Positions 33,791 through 45,310 of a stretch of 64,000 nucleotides of DNA are shown here, in pieces. Location of the stretch: positions 44,675,908 to 44,739,907 of the forward strand of contig JAJKFL010000003.1 in assembly GCA_021186555.1 (NCBI GenBank), in the 5' to 3' direction. Source of the DNA: Reticulitermes speratus. Taxonomy: Eukaryota; Arthropoda; Insecta; Blattodea; Rhinotermitidae. Positions within the stretch are counted from its first letter, which is position 1, and every line of letters begins with the position of its first letter. The notes beneath the pieces are model-generated. The model had not been told where the DNA came from and ran no database searches. It saw only the letters and a list, made by a program, of their open reading frames with translations. The translations under genes were made by a program, and so were the position numbers.

Positions 33791-34899
33791 TAATTTTGTA
33801 TATTTTCCTTGAAACATTTGACTACTTATATGTCCTATTTTTTATGGTCAATACGTGGTAAATGTCTTTTTTCTTGTTATGTACATATGGTAACTCTGAC
33901 TAACTCTACATCCTATGGGTGTGTTTAACCCTCATAAGGATCTACAGAGTGATTAAATAAATGAAATGGTAACCATAGCATTATGCCTGGTTTTGGGCAA
34001 CATCGTGATTGACTGAACGGATCTATTGAGGCATTCACACAGAAAATCACTCCCAGTCTTTTATAATGCGGTAAATCTCAAACATGTCATGTAATCTGGT
34101 TGCTGGGTGCCCTTCTGTGTACTACACAGTTCCCAATAAGCAGCCGTTATCTAGGAAAATTGGTGTTTCAGAATACAATGCATAAATGCATTTTATATGT
34201 AATCTGAATTTCTTAATCACTCACAACCTTCCAACTTTAGGCTAGTTTCGTTTCTGACATTGCATAATAACGTTGCCAGTAGCTGACACTGCATGGCGTC
34301 AATGATGGTATGATCAGAGTCATGAATTGGAAAGGGTCTGGAAGGAAGCGCTCGTGGCCTAATGTGAGGTACTATACTATGAGCAACCTGAGTAAGGAAG
34401 AAAGGAAGGAAAGAAAGCCCGTCTGCGGGTCGAAGGCAGATTGCCGCACATACAACTACACCTTTCCATCCCTCTGACATCACCTTTTCTCTCCAGAAGA
34501 CACACTTCATCCCCCCAGAATGTTTCATCTTCATTGCTCCTAATGGCTTTTGCCTGTATATCAAGCCCGTCCTCTACATAAAATGCAAAAACTGTACTAA
34601 CATTGGAACACTTGATATGAAAACTGCATAATGTTAAAAATGTGTTACTGTTTGGCATACTCATTGTTTGAAATGTTTTTTTCATGAAAATGTCTGGGGA
34701 GGGAGAAAGGGCAGGTGACTGATTTGTCCTTCCTGTTGGGGCCTAAGCATGGAGCAGTCCTTGGCACACTGATAGTCGCTCACCTAATCTATAAATTCCC
34801 CCTTTTTATGGACTCCTACTGTTCGTTACCTTTCTCACAATAACACACTATTAGTCTCTAAATCCACTGTGTAGTGAAACATTTCTTTACGATCCATGT

Positions 34900-35125
34900 C
34901 AAAATCCCCGAAAAATCGCAGTTCAATTCCTGACAGTGGCAAGAGATTTTTTCTGCTTCAAAGCCTCCAGGCCAGCTTTGGGGTCCACCCAGCCTCTTAT
35001 TCAATAGAAACAGGGGCGCCTTCCCTGGGCGTAAAGCGGTTGGGGCGTGAAGCTAACCATTCATCTCCATGTAATGTTGAGATTAAGAATTAATGGAGCT
35101 ATACCTCACTCCCCCATATGCCTTC
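34900..35125 (+). mobile_element. SINE family A copy
   Basis: Blocks GTTCAATTCCTGACAGTGGC (B-box-like), CACCCAGCCTCTTATTCAAT, CCTGGGCGTAAAGCGGTTGG and TTAATGGAGCTATACCTCA, then GCCTTCATGACCTG, follow family order. The very start of the head is eroded. Confidence 0.75.
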
Positions 35126-36317
35126 ATGACCTGCACAAACACAAATTCAGTATCCTCCCATCTATAGCTAGGTCATCCAAATCATTTCTCCCGACGCACA
35201 TTTCCCACTAAAATTCTGTACTGTCTGTAGTTCTTTCTCTCATGCATGCAACATGCTGTTCCATATATGACATTTTAAAGAAATGAAAAGTGTGTAAACA
35301 TGATTACAATATGGTGGTCATATGAAATACTTTAATGACAGAACAACTTAAGAATCACTGTTACCAGTCAAAAATTATGCAATCAGTTGACCTGTTTTCT
35401 GAACAATCACAATCACAATAAATTTTATTATCAACAGAGATTATAATTTTAATATGTCCTTTCAAACCTGGCTGATGTATACTAACAGGCACCAGTGCAG
35501 CCATTTGTTAAGTAATTTGTATTGTTTAAATGTACACATACAATGCAGAAAAAATTCAAGACAGCCACCTGTCATTACGGACTGAAATTTAATACACAAG
35601 GATTGACACCTAGCTGTAAGGTCCACCTAAGTAAATGCCCATGTGTCGTTTCATTTCTTCTTCACTGTATTGATTCCAATGCTTTATTGCATAATGCTCC
35701 ATGTTTCAAGGCCTAATATTATGCAGAAAATAATATGTCTTGTTGCATCTCTGTCAATTTTAAAGTAAATCAATAAATACCGCCATTATACGTCCAAATT
35801 TCTATTTTTCTGTGCAATGTTGCACAAACGTAACCTGGCAGACGTGACTCATGAAAATAAGCACATGGTGGACAGGATTAATGCAGTTTACCACTGGGAT
35901 ATCATGAAGTAGGGTTAAGGGCGAGAGTTCAAAGGTATCAACATGTGTACTGATTACATATTTACCAATTGTAATTAAATAACAGCATTCATTTGCCATC
36001 CTCATCCTTATCACACCTTCCTTCATATTACAGCACCTTTACCAATTATATTCTTTAGGCTAAAAAAATACATATATGTACTTACACGTGTGCATGCATG
36101 CACACACACATGTATACTGCAAATATACATATAATTTAAGTGTTGTACCATATTAGTATTCAAATTTGGTACGACTGTATTGTTTTCGTGACATTTAAGT
36201 CCCTAATTTTGAAAACATTTTATGTATCTCCTATTCTCCTTTAAGTTTCTATGTTATATTACCTTCATTTTTCCATTCCCTTAAATTTGGTCTGTGGTAT
36301 TTTTGTTCTGTTTGCAG

Positions 36318-36365
36318 TTGTTCTGCTAGCATCTTTGTCATACACAACTGGGGAATGTTTCCCTC
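36318..36365 (+). CDS. qvr: quiver (sleepless) exon: end of signal peptide
   Basis: A 48-base micro-exon between a strong acceptor (TTCTGTTTGCAG) and donor GTAAGT. It contributes VLLASLSYTTGECFP, the end of a hydrophobic signal peptide and the first mature residues. It takes two bases to finish a codon from an upstream exon and leaves one base (C), which joins CA of the exon at 43,550 to give Pro, so the product reads [14 protein letters not shown]. This parallels Drosophila Quiver ([13 protein letters not shown] from memory). The exon with the start codon lies upstream and was not found. Confidence 0.8.
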
Positions 36366-37874
36366 GTAAGTACTGTCACTAAGTTAAACATGTTCCTGTT
36401 TGTGAGCTTGCTTCTTCATTGTCATTTCTGTTGGGTGTTCACACTGCAGCTTCCTACCTCTAATATATCATCATGCCTATCTTCTTCTAGTGTTCCTGAA
36501 ATGAATGTTGCATTTCAATATGTATTAAGTAAAGCATATTGTTTGTTTCTGAGTGTGTACTCTAGTTTTTGAAACTTTGATTTATCCTGAAAAACTGAAG
36601 CAGCACCAGAATACATTATCAGAGTTTACACACTCCACACAAATAACAAAGTAATGAACTAACAGTAACATGTTACAGAGGCTTCCTGATGCAGTTCATT
36701 ATTCAGCTGGTAGAAGTGTTCCCTTTCCTTACACAACCCAATACGTACTTCACCAGCATCACATATGCACATGTTACAACATACTTATCCGTTATTCACT
36801 TTAAAATGTCACCCTAAATCAAACTATAAACTCTTCCTGTGAGGTTTCTTGAATATTGTTATCCAAAACTTGCCTGATAATTTTTAATGTAGCAGCACTT
36901 TACAATGCATTTCTTAACGCCATGCCAAATCCAAGTGGGAGAATGACCTCTCTACAACTACTGAACACATTTCCAAGCTTCTTGCCATCTGGAGTGTGTT
37001 CCTTCCAGCTGTAACCTCAGGATGCCCTGTGTTGTGCTGACAAGGGTCTCCCTTAAAGCCTGAAATACATCTCCATACTTTAGAAAAATTCATACATTTA
37101 TTTTCACTTCATGCAGAATTTTCAGATTGCTGTAGGTTTAGAGATATGCTTAATCAGGACTGAATAGGAAGATGACATATAAAAACAGATAAATCTATCT
37201 TTAATCATTACTATATACAGATTCACTGTAAAGTTTAAAGTAAAATTTCTGCTTATATTTTCCAAATGTATTACTTGCAATTTTCCACACCTTACTGGTA
37301 CCGAGCAGATTATGTCACAAGACTATTTCCAACATACGAGTAAACGAATATATTTCTTGTATTCCACCTAATACACAACATACTTTACTGAAAAAAGTCC
37401 AATAAACGTTGTAGCCACAGAAATTCGTTTATCTGGGCTTAGTCTTACAAAAGATTTGATTTTTTTAGTACAGACCTCCAGTGTTTTTTGTAAGCTGCAG
37501 GCAAAGTAATCACATGACATCTCAGAGCATGTTTCTGTTATTAGATACTTGCGACTGATAAATTACACAAAACCACATATACAAATCGGTGTTACAATGA
37601 AAATATCAAAGCAGTGAGCAGCTATGTTGGTTGTGTGTTATGAAGCTCCATAATATGGAAAAATAAAACAAGATTTGCACAGAACACATTCTAGAGAAAA
37701 TTGGCTCACTGTTTTAAGCAAACAGAAATATCCGCCGTGACATAAAACTGTTACTAATGGACAAGTACTGCGTGTTATAGATGGTTAAAATCCACAATAA
37801 TGGGGGACACTACCTTCAATGATGCCATTAACTTCCAAGGTTAACCTGAAATATATTTTGGTACTGAATTCTTC

Positions 37875-38170
37875 TGCGGTGGCACAGTTGGTTGAGGTAT
37901 GGCGCTTGTCGCAGGTTCAATTCCTGATGGGGTTATTGAGATTTTTCATTGACTCAATCCTTCTGGCCACACTATGGCCCTGGGGTTGACTCAGCCTCCA
38001 ACAGAAATGAGTACCAGGGGTATCTCCTGGGGGTAAAAGCAGCTGGTGTGTAGGGCTGAAAACCTTGCCACCTTCATGTGCCAACTGTCTAGAAATTCTG
38101 GGAGCCTCAACCTCCTGCAGCCCTAAGGGCCTGGCTAGGCCTGTAATGGGATACCTTCACCTTTACCTTT
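37875..38170 (+). mobile_element. SINE family A, full-length copy with target-site duplication
   Basis: Flanked by a perfect 13-bp repeat, TACTGAATTCTTC at 37,862-37,874 and 38,171-38,183. Head GGTGGCACAGTTGGTTGAGG (A-box-like), GCAGGTTCAATTCC (B-box-like) and tail TTCACCTTTACCTTT. Inserted in the same sense as qvr in its 7.2 kb intron. Confidence 0.88.
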
Positions 38171-38183
38171 TACTGAATTCTTC

Positions 38184-41100
38184 CATCTCCCAATATTCAG
38201 TTTTTTTACATTCTTATTACCAAAACTTGAAAAACATCACATAATCCTAATAAATACTAGCAGGGCAGGCCTGGCACATGTGGGCGTCCTGGGCAGGTTA
38301 ATAATCTGACGCTCCTTCAAACCAATATTCTTTAACATTTTCGGCCTAGGACAGGGCTGGCAAACCTTTTTGAGAGCCTGTGCCCAAACTGAAGACAATT
38401 TTCAAATAAATTCTTTCGCGTGTGGAAAATTGAGTCTACTGACACCATATTTCCAATTATTCCAGTGACATCTCTGTGCCCCTTACAGGTTGGTACCCCA
38501 GGCAGCTGCTCGGTTCGCCCACCCCTTAATCTGGCCCTGGATGCTAGGTCTGAAATATGTATTACCTCATGAATTCAAAGGAGCAGATAGATAAACCACT
38601 TGATTGATCACACATAATTTGTTTATGAACAAAGGGTCGTGGCAAGATCATAGCAAAGCTACGTTTATATGGGTCCATTTTTGGTGCAATGAGTGGGGTC
38701 CAAAGCCTTGTCAAGTTTCAGAATAATGTTGGATACCCTGAAAAAAATGCATTTTATTTTAACCAAACTCAATTACAAGTAAAAAATTTGTATCAGCATA
38801 AAAAATCCTGAATCTTGAAGTAAAATTCACTTTGGTTCTGTTTCCTAGTCTGTCACCCCCACATCTCCACATATATCCCAGAAATGAAATTTTAAAACAT
38901 TCTGACTACCATTATTAAGATGATTACTGCCATAGTGGCTACTAATGTCATCTGCCTTCCTGCCAGGCTGGTGGGCTCTCCTGTCTGCTCTAAACCTTCA
39001 CATCCACTGGCAGCACACAAATTTCAGGGCATTAAAAAAAAATATGGGAAGTGGAATGGAAAACTAATGGATCACATGACCGTAGGAAAGAGTCCTTCAT
39101 GTTACCAAGGCAAACAGCATGCCACAGACACCGACTCTTACACTATATAAGAAGATTAATGTGGTTCGTAACTGAGCGCAGAAGCTAGAGTTCAGATTGT
39201 CTAACATATCTCAATGCTTCTTGTTTGTTGTGTACATCTCCATGTTACAGCAGTTCTATTCCCTGTTAAGTAGAGGTATGTTGGGGCTACAGATTCATTT
39301 GGCTAGCTGATTAGACGGTGCTTGCTGCTTGACATGTAAGTCATGTAACAGTTTCATTTCCCACAGTTTAGTAAAACAAGCTCAATGAAGGGTGCAAAGA
39401 TGTGATGCTTAGTCTGCAAGACTGGAAGAATGCTCTATCGTCTCACCATGTCACAAAGCACAATATACAGAGACAGAGAATCATATTCCTGAGGTCATTC
39501 CTACTCAGAAAAGCCATACCATATTTACATGAATATGAGATGAGGAGATTTCTTCCTAATCCATCATCTAAAACCGGGGGGGGAGGAGAGATTCCTTATA
39601 ATCATGCACAAAGTTGTGTACAGGTATTTTCCTGAATATCAAAGCTGATGGTGAGGGGGTCTTCTTATATGCAGGGTCATTTGATATTCACACAAATACA
39701 GCACAAACATGGGTACATTTTTCAACCATTATGAAGCTACAGATACAATATTTCCTGGTGCAGTTTCATTGCACATGTGTGCAAAAGTACAGACATGTTC
39801 AAGACGAAACCTGCATGGGGTTATATAAGAGCATGGTGTATAAACATAAAGCAAACAGAAGAGTTGAACAACATCAAATTTTCAATGCTGTGAGATGCAT
39901 TAATGACCTTGATGTTCCACACAAAGTTACATGTTCTGTGGTCAAATGAATAGGAATGTGCATCCAAACTGGAGGCAACCATTTTGAGCATTTGTTAAAA
40001 CCAACTGTACATTAATATTTTTCTTTTATAAAACTTTATTATGTTTGTTCAAATCATCTTTAATTTCAAGTATCAACAGCTATAAACCCTTGAGAATTGA
40101 CCAATGCACATATGACATTTCTGACTGGAAATGACATTAGGAAGAAGACCTTGAAATATTGACATTAAGATCTGGGCATCCTTATACACACGTCATATGA
40201 TCCGTATACATGCATGCCCACACACCCACACATCAACCCACAAACAAGCTCATTATCTTAAGTAAAGAATAAACATAAATATAATCTGGGACACACATTT
40301 AGAAAAATAAGATTCCACTATACATTCACAGGGGAAAGCTGAATACAGCATGCAAGTAATAGGTAAACAAATTCAACAACAGAAATTAGCTGCATTCTGG
40401 AATATGTTATTTGTACATGCCTTTTGATACTCTGAATCATACCAACGTGCTATTACAGACTACATGTCAGACTCAGGGTCTGCGCAAATGTAATAACATG
40501 GCTACTTCTAAATTAATATAAAACCATTCTTACATTTACGTGTCAAAATCTTGATTCCAACATGCACAGCATTCCTTTTAGTCCATTTTACATCCAGTGG
40601 ATATCATATAACTACATTTATTCATACTTACCATGGGTTTTGTTACAGTTATGAAGTGATTATAATGTTGTCTGTCTTTATGGGCCTACTACCATTTTCC
40701 TGTGACTATAAAAGCTTGTCACATGTTTGGCACACACAATTTTAAGCCACAACAACAACAACAACAAACAAACAAACAAAGAACATTACAATCTTATGAG
40801 CTTGTAATTTTGTTTCACATTGGATATACTGGGACCAGACAATGTTACTCCTAGATGCATGATACATAACCGATCCAAATTGTTTTAAGTAGTAACTATT
40901 ATAATCCCGAATAATTTCAGTTCTAAGCTAGAAGCAGAAGATTGTGGCTTCCAAAGGTAAATCAGATGTTGAACGACTCAGGCAGTTGTGCAGTCCTTCA
41001 GGCACAACGAAAGATTCCTGCGTTTCTCTATCTCATGTCAAAAAAATATTCTTTTATGAAAAATATTAAAAAAGCTTTACCTGTTACAATATGTAGCACA

Positions 41101-42909
41101 CTGATACAGTTCTGTAGTAGAGCAAGCGGATAAGATCAGCTCCAACATACCTCTTACAATACATGCAACTGTGACAGTATGTAGACTGATGTGTGCATCG
41201 TCTGTTTCCTATTTAAACATCACAAACTGCAGTGATAATCCTGGCAGCTGTGTCACTAACTGAAGAGGAATGCCAGAGTGAGTAGAACATGCATAAATAC
41301 TAACATGGCTAAATATACAGACATTAACATAGCTGCAGATTAAACACAGTCTGACTAAATGTTGACAGTCTTGATATTATACATGTTCCATGCAACAGAC
41401 ATACAGAAATAAGTCTTATTACCAACAATTAGTTGTACAATTTGTTGGTGATAAAACTTATTTATATAAATGTTGGCAGGTTTGATTTTCTTGCACCTCA
41501 AGAATTTAATATTAATAAAAATACATGCATTTCAAAAAACTATCAAAGGTTCAACATCAACTTAATATTTAATATTCTATGTTATAAGGAGGTATGAATT
41601 ATTAAATAACTAAACAACATATGGGACAAAGGACTAAATTTACAGAAAATCATGTCTTAATTAAGGTTTTTATCAGGTTATTTTTTTTTGATGTACAAAC
41701 ACTTGTTGGGCCTTATTCAGAAAGGAACTTAAATTAAGTCAGTATATCCTTCTGCAAAGCCATACCAAATTTTTCATAATCTTTGATGGCAGCAAATTTC
41801 TCTGGAGTGTCACAAAATTCTCCCTTCCACCACTAACAACATACCAATATATAAATGCTAATCTGGCATCTATCAAATCAAGTTCATAATCAAGGTGAAA
41901 CCCAGGCCTCAGCAATAACACTGCATGCTGTGCTTTAGCCAGATCACCTCCAGATATAAATGTAGAGAGCTGGCAGTATATTACAAAAAGTGCTTTCTTT
42001 TGGCAATGCACAACAGCATATAGCAACCACGACCCACTTTAAATAAAAATTGTTATTAAAAATAAAGTAATTTCATTCTTGGAAGATGATCACATATCAA
42101 CTGATATATTACGCAAACAAGAACTGCCACTTCAGAATGCCATACATGCAATTAACGTCTATTAAGATCCACAGATACCCTGTTGTTTGTATTCTTACTT
42201 TACAGAATGGAAAATAAAAAGTATTTAGAAATACACAACTATTTACAATACATAAATTCTAATAATGTAATATTTTTAGAGTAGAGTATGGTGACTAGTC
42301 ATCCGTTGTGTTTGTTGCTGTTGCCAATGTTAGAGATCATACTGCACCAGGAAATTAGGCATAATATGACTGGGTCAGATGAAATTACAAACTGTTTAAT
42401 TTAATTCAGTTCACAGTATAAAGGCAGATATACTGCAGATGGTAGTGTACCTGCATTAAGTAATCAGAATTTAAATACTACAAACAGCCATTTGATCCTA
42501 CTAGAAATATCAAATCCTAATAACACATACATATTTTTACTACCTAAACCTGACTAAAATGTTCAAGCTATAAGTGGCCCCAGGTAAAAATTAAAAAAGA
42601 CAATTTCAGCACTGGGGGAAGAGTGTGAAGACCGAAAGGGTCCTGTAATTGTTAACATTACAAAACAAATTTACATTCTTTAACATGAGTTTTGATCCAC
42701 TTCATGTTTTCTCAAAAAAAAATCTTCACAACACTTTAATGTAAATCCAGCAAGTTGTGATAAATAGTTCTGAATCCTGTGTTTAAACTGTAACTTATGC
42801 TTTTCAACTAACACATGTAGCTTTTGTATAGAAACAATACATGCATGGGGAATCCACAAGACTACTACAGAACTCATGTTTGTGTCCCCATACTTTTTAA
42901 TTTCAAAAC
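38184..42909 (+). other. qvr intron, mostly featureless
   Basis: AT-rich and strongly CpG-poor. 38,260-38,545 includes CAGGGCTGGCAAACC and CTGGCCCTGG, hAT-like terminal motifs in an eroded region. No further exon with matching phase was seen between the two qvr exons, though an alternative exon cannot be excluded. Confidence 0.5.
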
Positions 42910-42924
42910 TTGGTCCTCCTATGT

Positions 42925-43323
42925 GAAAGTTTTATTTCATACCAACAAATGCACATAAACATATAGTGTCAATAGTTTATTCGTAACTTTCCCCGATATG
43001 TGTTTCGGCATTTTAAACCGCCATCATCAGGGGGTCTTAGGGGTTTCTAGCATAGACCAAATATTTATAGAATACGTTGTAACATCCGTATTATGTAAAA
43101 TATGATACACATGTAGTAGTCAATGGTTGTTCAGTGCATACAAAATTTATTTGGTCTATGCTAGAAACCTCTAAGACCCCCTGATGATGGCGGTTTAAAA
43201 CGCCGAAATACGTATCGGGGAAAGTTACGAATAACCTATTGACACTATATGTTTATGTGCATTTGTTCGTATGAAATAAAACTTTCACTTAAGTTAAAAT
43301 GCATGGTAAATGCAATATTAAAT
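42925..43323. mobile_element. Foldback element with hammerhead-like motifs in both arms (copy 5), with target-site duplication
   Basis: Flanked by TTGGTCCTCCTATGT (42,910-42,924) and TTGGTCCTTCTATGT (43,324-43,338), one mismatch in 15. Arms start at 42,923 and end at 43,288, then an asymmetric tail of about 35 bases homologous to the tail of the copy at 25,959. Right arm on plus (43,177-43,220): stem I CCCC/GGGG, CTGATGA, an extra T, stem II GGCG/CGCC, GAAA, TACGTA, TC, then the cleavage point: all core bases present. Left arm on minus (42,991-43,034): the same core, with stem III weakened. It lies in the qvr intron 230 bases before the Ly6 exon. Confidence 0.85.
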
Positions 43324-43530
43324 TTGGTCCTTCTATGTTAAAAGTTAACATTTTACAGATAAATTCAAGAAAAATTTGAATAAAGTGGCACAAATTACTT
43401 TGTATTCTGAATGTAGAGTTGCCTACAGCAGGGATGCACAGATTTACATTCTGTTTGGCTAGGTTTATAAATATGTCATTATCAAATTCACATACATTTC
43501 ACTTTCATGTAAGTTTCTTTAAATACATAA

Positions 43531-43701
<171 letters not shown>

Positions 43702-44698
43702 TAAAATGTATACTGTTCATTCTCTATACTACATTCTAAACCTGTATTATGTTCAAAACTTACAAGGTATTAAAATGAGAATTAGTACTATTTATGGTTG
43801 TCCTCCTCTGGCTTAACTGATCTCAAACAAATACAGTATATATGTTAAAACAAATCTGATTATTCTACAGTGTACACGAGGCATGAGAGTAAACTTGGAA
43901 ACTAAGATAATGTTACTGCAGGGTTTTGTACAACTAAGTGGTCAGAACTATCACCTTCAGTCCTTGACGATTCTATCATAACTTGTGTAAAAAGCAATAA
44001 CTGTGTATGTTACAAATCCAACAAAAAAATGTTACAGTGAACAACACACTAAACAACTGAGCTAGAGAGAAACTTAAACAAATGAGATAAAACAAATTGT
44101 CCATTGGCAGACAAAAGCTGATACTTCAAAACAGCAGACTGTCACACAGAAAGAAATACCTAACCTGATCATTCCATCTTCATCCAGATCTACTCTCGTG
44201 CTTTGCAAACATAATTTCATTTTGCATTAGTGAAGTCACTGAATGAGCACACAATTCTTGGTAAATATACTGATTTTATGTTGTTAACTATTCTGTACAT
44301 AATCATAAGTAATTTAACTTGTACTGTGTTGTAAAATTTTCTCTTTCTCTTTAAGTGTCATTCTGCTCAATGCTATGGCTGCTTCAGTACCACTATTTCC
44401 AGACCTTTCAGAAAACATACATAGAATGTGTATAAAATACTTGTTGCCGGTCTCACCCTTATACATTGTTTTTTCTCCTTTCTCAACCAATCACGTTGCT
44501 GTATCACCACCATGACGTCATAATCAACATGGCTTCCACATGTTATCATGATGACGGCTGCCATCTTATCATGGATGATTCTACAAAATAAAACAAAAAT
44601 GTTAAAAAAATGTAAATCAAAATATTGAAACTATTAATTGAAATTATATTTAAAACAAAATAAATACAATTTTATCATGACGAATGTAATAAAATCAG

Positions 44699-44952
44699 AA
44701 TATGAAAGTGTACGTCGTACTTGTACGTCCCAGCTACAGATCAACTTATTCATGGTGGATCATGTCTGCATGATGGAAAGTAGCGGCACGGGTCACATGT
44801 GCTTCTGCGAAGAGGATATGTGTAATGCGGCAATGTCCTCCCTCAACAACTTATCACTGTTATTTCACTCACCATTCCTCCTCGTGCTCCTCGTATCCTG
44901 CATCCATACTTACTTGCTGGCTGCTGCACATGGTTGCATGGTGCACAGATAG
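44699..44952 (+). CDS. qvr: quiver (sleepless) last coding exon: second half of Ly6 domain and GPI signal
   Basis: Starts after AAATCAG (a weak pyrimidine tract, but the phase is exact) and ends at TAG 44,950-44,952. It encodes [40 protein letters not shown] and CN, closing the three-finger fold with the diagnostic C....CN. A polar stretch (AAMSSLNN) and a hydrophobic tail ([19 protein letters not shown]) follow, the usual GPI-attachment signal; the attachment residue is probably within NAAMSS or SLNN. The tail differs from Drosophila, as expected. The three exons give about 148 residues. Confidence 0.93.
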
Positions 44953-45036
44953 ATTTAGAAGCTCAATCGATCTTCATTTATGATGATCGATTAGCACTAC
45001 AATTACCTTAGATAACATTAACACGACACTACCAAA

Positions 45037-45068
<32 letters not shown>

Positions 45069-45077
45069 ATATATATC

Positions 45078-45109
<32 letters not shown>

Positions 45110-45112
45110 CAG
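45037..45112 (+). repeat. GT-AT-AC microsatellite forming a hairpin, probable qvr 3' UTR
   Basis: (GT)n, then GTAT repeats, a short AT centre near 45,073, then the complementary (TAC/AC)n arm: about 35 bases on each side can pair. It begins 85 bases after the qvr stop codon, so it is probably in the 3' UTR. A separate CA run lies at 45,283-45,309. Confidence 0.85.
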
Positions 45113-45278
45113 CCAACAATAGCCAAATGAGTCATTAGAAACTGTGAGATGATGCTAATTACTGCAGTCTGCTTATTATAAAAAACAACTAACTGTTACA
45201 TCAAGTGACCAGAACTTATTTAATAATTTTACCCTGAGTAATGGCGCATTACACAGTAAAATATCAGAATATTTATAC

Positions 45279-45309
<31 letters not shown>

Positions 45310-45310
<1 letters not shown>

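Noticed and set aside
33984-33990. Candidate qvr start exon (ATGCCTG before a GT)
   Set aside because: The phase would fit the micro-exon at 36,318, but the donor is poor and two codons give no support; likely chance.
7038-38170. tRNA genes suggested by A-box and B-box strings
   Set aside because: The same strings recur inside 270-300 bp repeats with tails and target duplications, so they are SINE heads, not tRNA genes; no intact cloverleaf was seen.
38260-38545. Possible hAT-type non-autonomous element
   Set aside because: Ends such as CAGGGCTGGCAAACC and CTGGCCCTGG are hAT-like, but they do not pair well and no 8-bp duplication was found.
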